From Hirudo medicinalis (taxonomy: Eukaryota; Annelida; Clitellata; Hirudinida; Hirudinidae): DNA of 64,000 nucleotides. Under the pieces are notes generated by a model. That model worked only from the letters and a program-made list of their open reading frames with translations, ran no database searches and had not been told where the DNA came from. This document shows, piece by piece, positions 48,953 to 64,000 of this stretch. The DNA is taken from contig MPNW01000021.1 of NCBI GenBank assembly GCA_011800805.1, positions 106,398 to 170,397 of the forward strand, given 5' to 3'. Within the stretch, counting starts at the first letter, position 1, and every line of letters begins with the position of its first letter. Made by a program: the position numbers and the translations under genes.

Positions 48953-51900
48953 ATTATTATTATTCAATTTATCTGATGTCCAGTGCATCCTCCATCATTA
49001 TAACTTTAAACTTGCTAAACTTCCTCACTAATTTAAATTCGAAAACAAGTAACCATCATCCAATCATTTAAGGAATTAATTATCAAATACACATTCATGT
49101 CTTAAATATTAATCTAAATAGTTAAACATTCAAATCCATTAATAATGCTCAGAACATTAGTGATCAGAGAACATGCCACGAAAAGAATCAGCACGACATC
49201 AGGAAGTAGCAAAAGTAATGTTAACAATGCAGTTATAACATTATAATAAATAACTATTACAAACAAATAATTTAATTATACCATTATAATAAATAACTGT
49301 TACAAACAAATAATTTAATTATACCAGTGTAATAAATAACTGTTACAAACAAATAATTTAATTATACCAGTATAATAAATAACTGTTACAAACAAATAAT
49401 TTAATTATACCAGTATAATAAATAACTATTACAAACAAATAATTTAATTATACCAGTATAATAAATAACTGTTACAAACAAATAATGTAAAAAGACAGTA
49501 AACATCGAACAAAATATTGCTGTAAAAATCATTGCAGCAACAACAAAGAATCATCGAGTTTGAAAGAATGTCTTTGAAATAAAAAGTGAGCCATGCACAA
49601 CTGTAACAGCATAATCACATCACAACCCAATGATTTAAAGATGATTATCAAATAGATAAGGCACAGGATATTCCCTCACCTCTTCAAATAATAATAACAG
49701 ATTTAAAAAATAAATTGAAGGTAAATAAAATTTGAATAAAAATAAAAATAAGGAATTATCAGAAGTGAACTCCAATTCAAAAAGATTTTCCATTCTCACC
49801 CCCTTCCAGAAGAAAGCATGTATCGAAGGATGTTTAATGTTGTAACGAGTAACTTACAATGTAACTATAAGCCACAAACGTCTTATCAAATGTAAAAATA
49901 TTCATTTTCATGGTGATTAAAAACAAAAATATAATCAATCCCAGAAAATCAGAACAAAAATGCCTGTCAATATTAACAGAAAGTAGTAGCCAATTGAATG
50001 AAGAATATCAATGAACATGCAAACACTACAACACTACAACACTACAACACTACAAATTCAACTTTTGAAACCTCGACCGCAAAACGAACGAAAACTCCCA
50101 ATCGTGGTTGTCGGGAGTCACGTCTCCGTGGATACTAACACAAATCTCCGGCTGAGGGGCCTTAGCGCTGGTGAGTTCGTTATAAGATTCAAGGTCTGAA
50201 GCAAAGTGTCTGACAAGCAACATCAACTGGTTAGTTTGAAATTGATGAAAACACACACATTCAATGAATTTATAACTGAATATCACAACATATGTGGAGA
50301 ATATAATTAATGTAAGGTGACACAACGATACAAAATAACCGATACGAAATAACTGATACAAAATAACCGATACGAAATAACTGATACAAAATAACCGATA
50401 CGAAATAACTGATACAAAATAATGATCACTGATTCTGAAACATGCTCTGATGAACATTCTTTCTAAAATTAGAACCAAACATTGGCAGTAAATTTGTTAG
50501 CAAACCACATACTTTGCACATTACTTTACATGTTAGTGAAGGACATTTTGAAGAAAAATGAGTCAATGAAATAAAATAATGTTGGTTCAACTTAGTAAAA
50601 AGCCGGTGTTGGGTTTTGTTAGCATGCAGGATTGAAAGGGAAACGACAGAAAGCAACAACAACAACTAAGCAAGCCTGCCGCTCTCGAGCGAGCCGAGGG
50701 AAGCAACTCGAAACGGCTTTTTACCTCGGTTATCTTCGCGGAAGGTTGAGCTTTGTTGAGTGTGAGGAAATCATACACATTGCTCATGAAACTCCTTCAC
50801 CATTTTTGGCCACAAATAATTTTTAAGTGCAGTCAATAATTGATTAATCGGACTAATTCATTAAAGTTGAAAGTGCCGCTCATGATGTAATAAAAAAAAA
50901 AAAATAATAATAACAACAACAATGATAATAAATAACAACAATAATAAATATTAGTTATCTTATAAGTCAGACTGCAATCTGCAAAAATGAGTTGATAAAT
51001 TGCTTAATAAATTGCTGTCAACAACTCTGTTTATTTGAAGGTTTTAGATTCGTGACTTTGCACACCATTTTAATTGTTCAATCAAAGCACTCATTAAACA
51101 TTCTCCTCTCACTATTTTGACAAAAGTTTCCAAAACTGTTGCACTTAATTTCAACCTCAAAATCTCATTAACTAATGCAAATAATCATCATTAACTATTT
51201 AAAATTCTTCTTATTAATTACTTGTGAATTATTTGCATTAATTACAAAATATGATTAAGATGAATTGGGAAATTCTCCAACCTTCCTCTAAGTTTGACGG
51301 CCTCGTCAAAGTTCTTCTTGTCCATTGCAGCTTGCACCTCTTTGGTGCGAGCCACGCATTCCAATAGGGGCACTCGGACGATTTGGTTCCCCGTGAGGGA
51401 GATGACGCAGGCAGGGGTGAAAGGGGTGGCCTCCATCAGGGCATTCACAGCCTCGGCACCCATCCTGCAACCCTGTGATAATAGAATATTTGTTTAGTAA
51501 TGTTGTAATGTAATAATAAAAGTGACAAAAATAACTTATTAATATTTTTAAAATACCACAAACTTATTCACAACATTTCAATTAACTTAAAAATGAGTCC
51601 AAGTTAATTTAAAACTCAGAACCAACCAGGAGCCGATCAAAGGCGGAAGGATTTCCACCTCTCTGAACATGTCCGAGGATGGTCACTCGGGTGTCGTAGT
51701 GAAGTCTCGTGGAGATCAACTGGAAGAAAGGATGGATTGAATGAATGAATGAATGAATGAATGAAGGGGTCAGGGATTGCAATTGTAGTTCATTTATGTA
51801 GTGCTTTTTTGTTAAAAAGAGGGGCACTCGTGGCAGTGCAAGACAGCTTTTAAGCACAACACATAGCGACCATTGCCATTACTGCCGCACACATAATGAA

Positions 51901-54216
51901 ATACTCTGGGCTAACTTGCTTGCAAATGGTCGAATGTTTGCAAGATGGATCAAGTGTGATTATTCTAGAGCTGATCATTAAGTTAATTTATTTAATACCA
52001 AATTAAATATAATATATTATAATAAAAAAGTTCAAATCATTATCATCATCATCTAAATGAAATATTAAAATATTGAGGTCCAAATGATCATCATCACCTT
52101 CTTCACATCCTCAGGAGTGATTGGTTTCCCCTCAATGTCGATGGCTCCCTCAGCCACAATGATGGTGTTCAGTCTCTGACCCAGATTCCTCTCCTGTGAA
52201 TTGCATACATTCAATTCAAACAATTTAAACTAAACTTTGCTAGTGACTTCATCCAGTGACATATGTTGGTAAGTTGTTAATTAGTAATTTAGCATCGAGT
52301 AAGCCTTTTAAGGTGCTCGGCGAGGATTTCAAAATGCAAACGAAACACCGAGCACCGATCGGTCGGCACCTCGAATGAAACGAAACACGACAAAGACGAC
52401 GAGACCTGAGCGAGTTTGTTACAAAGCCTGTCCTCCCAGCCAACTTCTGGAGGGCATTCTGGGATGAACACCCAATCAGCCTCTGATGCCAGGGCTGCCA
52501 CGAGCGCCAAGTACCTGCAAATTCACGGCCTACGTAAGCAATCACTTTACAAACAATCATATCGCTTGTGATGTAAGTGTTATTGTTAGGAAGTGACATT
52601 AAAAAAAATGTAAGCGATCGCTTTTCAAACAAAGCGACGTTACGAAATGAGACGAGTAACATTCGTCGCTCGTTTGCTCGATGGCCCACCCGCAATGTCT
52701 TCCCATGACCTCGAGAACGAAACATCTTTGATGACTGCAATGAGAAATAAAGTCACTCGTTAAGTATTTCATAAGCAATATAGGATACTGATGAAGCAAA
52801 ATAAATCCAAATAAATCCAAATGCGTGCCTGCTTGCAGTGGGAGCAATGTTATCGATGGCTTCAATGATGCGATGAAGTGCAGAATCGGTTCCTATGGTC
52901 ATGTCGGTGCCGCAGAAGTCGTTGTCGATGGATCCGACGAGACCCACGATGTTCAAGTGCGAACAGGAATCGGCCTTTTCTCGAGTGAGTTTGCCTGATA
53001 TCAAATTAATGAGTAAACAACAAGTAATTAAAGGGGACCTCCAAATAGTTCACTAAAACAGCTTTGTAGTTAAATTCACATTACATTCAATTTTAATCAA
53101 GCACCACCTTTAATAAAAATTACTTTCACTGGCATATTTTTCATGAATTACTTTTACGGTTGCAGCGATTTAAAGTATCAAAGTGAAAATTAAAAATCAA
53201 ATCCTTTACCTGTATCAACGAGTTCCTTGAGAAGACTTGCCCATTCCTGTCTGAAAAGGTTGGCCCCGGTGAGACTTCCATCACCCCCGATGCAGACCAG
53301 GTTCGTGATGTTCTTTTCGAGCAGGTTCAGAGCGGCCTTCAATCTTCCCGGTCGCTCCCTGAACTCGACGCACCTGGCACTGCCGATGACGGTACCTCCC
53401 TGCAAACGCATGTTGAAACAATGAATTCTAATAAAAAGATTCTAATTAAGAATTTCATTTACATTAGAAATGACAATGCCAATTGAGCATTATTAAGCCA
53501 AGTTTTGATTGTGATGTAGGCTTATTTGAATTATACTAAAATTAAAACTAAAAACTAGTTTTAGAGATGGAGACTTATGAATTGCATGGTATAATCAATA
53601 TTTTAGAGATATTTAAAAATCAATGTTTGACAAATATTTGCAACTGAATTCTATGCTTTTTTTTGGCAACCATTAGTGAGAGGCAAAGCAAGAGATGAAA
53701 TAACCTTCTGAATGATGTTGGAAACAGTCTTCCAGTCAGCAAGGACAATGTTGGACCCTCCATCAACCATGCCCTGATAACCCTGGAGATAAAAAAAAAG
53801 AGAAAATAATAAACTTGCTTCAACTGCAATTCCTTCACAGCACAATTACTTACTTCTTTTATTAAATACACTTTACATCCAACATAGATTCCCATTCTCA
53901 CAATTGCTCTTACAGCTGCATTCATCCCTGCAAATTTCAATTTCATTTTTAGTTGTAATTTTAAAATGCATTGAATCAATTCAGACATTTTGTGCACTAA
54001 GTCAACCAATAAATCATCTGGATAAAAGTTTTGACATTCACCTTGTGAATCTCCACCGCTAGTAAAAACCGCAATGGTGCGTCCTGCGTAACATCCTTTG
54101 TCGATTTTCTTTCCTTCTTTTCCAGCTTCAATGCAAATGCTTTGAGACTTCTGAATGGGGGCCATTCTCCTCACAAACTCGGCATTTTCTTCTTGTGACA
54201 AAGCGCTCCCTTCCAT
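45923..54216 (-). CDS. PFK: ATP-dependent 6-phosphofructokinase
   Basis: Cytosolic glycolytic enzyme: fructose 6-phosphate + ATP to fructose 1,6-bisphosphate. Twenty exons, 5' to 3': 54216-54042, 53927-53854, 53782-53705, 53399-53210, 52994-52829, 52734-52690, 52514-52406, 52193-52098, 51719-51627, 51472-51282, 50209-50140, 48834-48688, 48467-48306, 48194-48042, 47670-47506, 47432-47371, 47262-47151, 46736-46634, 46343-46238, 46067-45923; 813 residues (human muscle form 780). Catalytic N-half: [46 protein letters not shown] (193-211), [29 protein letters not shown]. Regulatory C-half: [76 protein letters not shown]. The intron after exon 5 has a GC donor (AG|GCACGC). The end of exon 11 is ambiguous (50140 preferred, GTTAGT donor). 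Confidence 0.97.
46857..46955 (+). repeat. tRNA-like dispersed repeat, family 2, copy 2
   Basis: GGGCATCAGTAGCCCAGCGG with GTTAAGGGC (A-box-like, as in Leu/Ser tRNAs), then GCTTCGGTGCGGCTCTGTTAG and GGAGCTCAAATCC (B-box-like), ending with ACAAGGATATAACTAATATAA. It matches 34870-34975. It lies in a PFK intron. It lacks a foldable acceptor stem, so it is not a tRNA gene. Confidence 0.55.
48910..48963. repeat. (ATC)n/(ATT)n microsatellite
   Basis: A run of CATCATCAT with GATCATCATGATCAT, then TATTATTATT, in a PFK intron. Confidence 0.8.
49243..49488. repeat. 43-bp minisatellite, about 5.7 copies
   Basis: The unit starts ATAATAAATAACTGTTACAA and continues ACAAATAATTTAATTATACCAGT; period 43, with few substitutions between copies. 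It lies in a PFK intron. It shares its period but not its sequence with the satellite at 26.9-28.0 kb. Confidence 0.95.
50326..50423. repeat. 14-bp minisatellite, 7 copies
   Basis: CGATACAAAATAAC and TGATACAAAATAAC/CGATACGAAATAAC variants alternate with period 14, in the PFK intron between exons 10 and 11. Confidence 0.9.
51736..51765. repeat. (TGAA)n microsatellite
   Basis: Six to seven copies of TGAA in the intron just before PFK exon 9. Confidence 0.9.
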
Positions 54217-56146
54217 CTTTTAAGATTCTTTGAAAGGAAAAGATATTTCTGTAGTGACCGTTCCGCACGAAACCCTCAAAAACTCTTTCAATAAAATAAT
54301 TTCCAAAAGCCACTGCTTAAATGCACAACCCGAATATTTAAATCTGCATAATTACATAAACTGCGATGATAGCAATCTAAAAGTTTCTTTATTATACAAC
54401 ACCTGATCACACTCACCACCGTGCCGGCTAACGAATGTTGAGCAAGTGATCTCCGGTTTTGTTCATTGTGTATAAACAATGGTTAGGTGTCCTTCAATCA
54501 CTTTTGAAGGTCAAGTTGTTTGCTCGAAATTAAATTCATTATACTAAATCTGTTGATTGCAAATTAATTAAACGTTCACTGTTTTAAGGGTTATGTAATT
54601 CTGCAGACTAAAAGTTTTCTTGACTTATTGTGTAATAATCGAGATGCATTGTCTTAATAAATGAAATTAAAATGACAAATATGTAATGGTTTTTAGATGT
54701 TTCAAAGATTCCAGTTCAAAACATGTTGCTTCAGAGCTTATAAAAATTATCAAAATGTTGTTTGTTATTATTTTTGTTCAATTTACAAGATTATAAATTC
54801 AACTGTTAGGTTTAAATCCCTGTTTTTTCAAGGTAGAGTCTTTTATTCTCTAAAATTGACCAATTGCATATGTATTTCTCAATAATGTTGCAGCAAGCCA
54901 GCATAGCAATTGTTCCTATTGGTTAAGAAGTTTAACATCTCTGTTAAGACCTCGCAAATAACAGACTGGAAATGTTTGTAGATTTTCTGTAAAACAAAGT
55001 AAATAAGTATGAAACTATTTTAGGTTCAAGAATGATCTACGGCTTGCACGAATGTGAATTTATGCAAATTATGTACTATCTTAATTATCACTTCAAAGTC
55101 TCACAGATCACGCGTCCGGTGAATGCTTCGAACTGAAAATTGTTTATTCGAAGGTTCATCACTAACTAAACAAATTCATTGTAATGTATGCTGGTGATGA
55201 CAAAATGAGTAGGTGAAGAAGTTATGATTAAGATGGTGAATAATGGATTCGACTTTTTTTGGAGGTAGCACTAGGTTCTAAGTTTTCAAGGTGATTAGGG
55301 CAAGTGTGGTGACAATTCCTTTGGCCAATAATTTCTTGTATTTGCTGGATGAAGATGATGATCATGGGAACAGAAATTGTCATGCCTAAAGAGCATATGA
55401 TCCCAGGAAGGTATATTCAGCAGAGATCACCTGTAATTAAAATTATTTAAATAATATTATTGTATTTTTTATGTTATACGTGCATTGAAATAGGCAGAAA
55501 TGTTCAACAAAAACATCGGATAGACGAGGTGTGGTTTAGGGACACTTCAGGTAATCGTCTATAACAGGTAATCATAAGTAAGACCTACCTTTATTATGTC
55601 CATTAATCCATCTTTATAAATATTTATAACCAACTCAAAATGAAAGCCGTAATCTTATAGTAGTCATTTTAAATAATAAATTAATATTTTGCAATAATTT
55701 ACTAAATTTCGAGTATCTCTGCAAATATTTCCTTTTGAACAAGAGAGTGAGAGTATTTATGAGCCTTTAAGAATGCATATTATTAACACACATGAGCATC
55801 AAATTATGACGTCAATTTCAAAGAATTTAATACAATTCCTTGTTGCTTATTTAATTATGTGTTTTTATTTGTTTATTCATAGCTTTACTTTTTGTATATC
55901 TAAGTATGGCTAAAGACTTAGAAATAGTAATGCGAAATAAAATATTCTAAACAAATTGCTGTAATTTTTACGATAAAATTGAATAAATACTGTAGATTTA
56001 ATTCATGGATTTAATTGAATTTTTTTAATTATTAAATTCTTAATTAAGACAAATCAATAAAGTTCAATGTCAGTAGTTATTCGTGAAATTGATCATGTTC
56101 ATCCAATAATGCAGTGCTTTGAACCGTTGATATGTTCCTTCATTTC
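54217..56146. other. PFK promoter side and 3' side of the FCHSD-like gene
   Basis: PFK and the next gene are in tandem on the minus strand with 1.9 kb between. I see no exon or repeat of note. TTTATT motifs at about 55865-55878 could be the FCHSD polyadenylation signal. Confidence 0.4.
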
Positions 56147-63815
<7,669 letters not shown>

Positions 63816-64000
63816 CTAGGTTTACAATTCAACATTCTCTATTAAATCATGCTAATGATCATTATTAATTATTATATCATAATAAATTATGATGATGTAG
63901 TCACATTATTAATGCAGTCACGTTAGTAATGTAGTTACATTATTAATATAGTCACTAGGGTGTCGACAAGTAAAACATTTTGGATATAAAATTCCAGACA

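Larger units (their letters stand above)
48835..50139 (-). other. PFK intron 11 (1.3 kb)
   Basis: AT-rich intron, no exon recognised. It contains the 43-bp minisatellite at 49243-49488 and an 8-bp (AACACTAC)n run at 50023-50054. Confidence 0.6.

Overview
The window is nuclear DNA of an intron-rich animal. Its genes are built from many short exons with GT-AG junctions, and all the recognisable products are animal proteins: ceramide glucosyltransferase, an SLC2A13-type transporter, an SPX-EXS phosphate exporter, a TMCC protein, a duplicated-domain phosphofructokinase and an FCHSD/Nervous wreck-type adaptor. Non-coding DNA is AT-rich and holds tRNA-derived SINE-like copies, decayed LINE and DNA-transposon remnants, minisatellites and a mitochondrial insertion. 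I read it as a bilaterian invertebrate and cannot name the phylum. The nuclear copy of mitochondrial ND5 near 28.1-28.8 kb is the best handle for that.

Layout. 0.8-1.65 kb (+): a small multi-exon gene I do not recognise. 3.2-12.2 kb (+): ceramide glucosyltransferase, 8 exons, with a DNA transposon in intron 2 and LINE remnants in intron 7. 12.2-15.2 kb: intergenic, AT-rich, with simple repeats. 15.9-17.2 kb (+): a 400-residue terminal exon of an unrecognised basic-tailed protein. 18.0-22.0 kb (+): a poly-C2H2 zinc-finger protein, 6 exons. 24.0-31.5 kb (+): an SLC2A13 (proton/myo-inositol symporter) homologue, 10 exons, whose intron 5 is packed with foreign DNA. 32.6-38.3 kb (-): an XPR1 homologue, 15 exons, convergent with the transporter. 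39.4-43.8 kb (+): a TMCC-family protein, divergent from XPR1. 45.9-54.2 kb (-): ATP-dependent 6-phosphofructokinase, 20 exons. 56.1-64 kb (-): the C-terminal half of an FCHSD2-like double-SH3 protein, running off the right edge.

I rebuilt the exons by hand, matching splice sites, phases and family alignments. For UGCG, the zinc-finger gene, XPR1, PFK and the FCHSD part, all exon phases close exactly. Two genes do not close. SLC2A13 exon 5 is two bases short of the phase its neighbours need and shows internal frame breaks. TMCC has a one-base phase conflict between exons 5 and 6.

The genes are ordinary housekeeping or membrane genes with no common pathway. The less ordinary content is in introns: a DNA transposon with 8-bp target duplications, a retroelement tail with a PD-(D/E)xK-like motif followed by a triple-CCAAT/TATA promoter-like block inside a 43-bp satellite, the ND5 insertion, and two or three tRNA-like dispersed families. 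I saw no wholly new multi-gene system. The strongest protein-level oddity is a ceramide glucosyltransferase lacking the Asp of its second aspartate motif.
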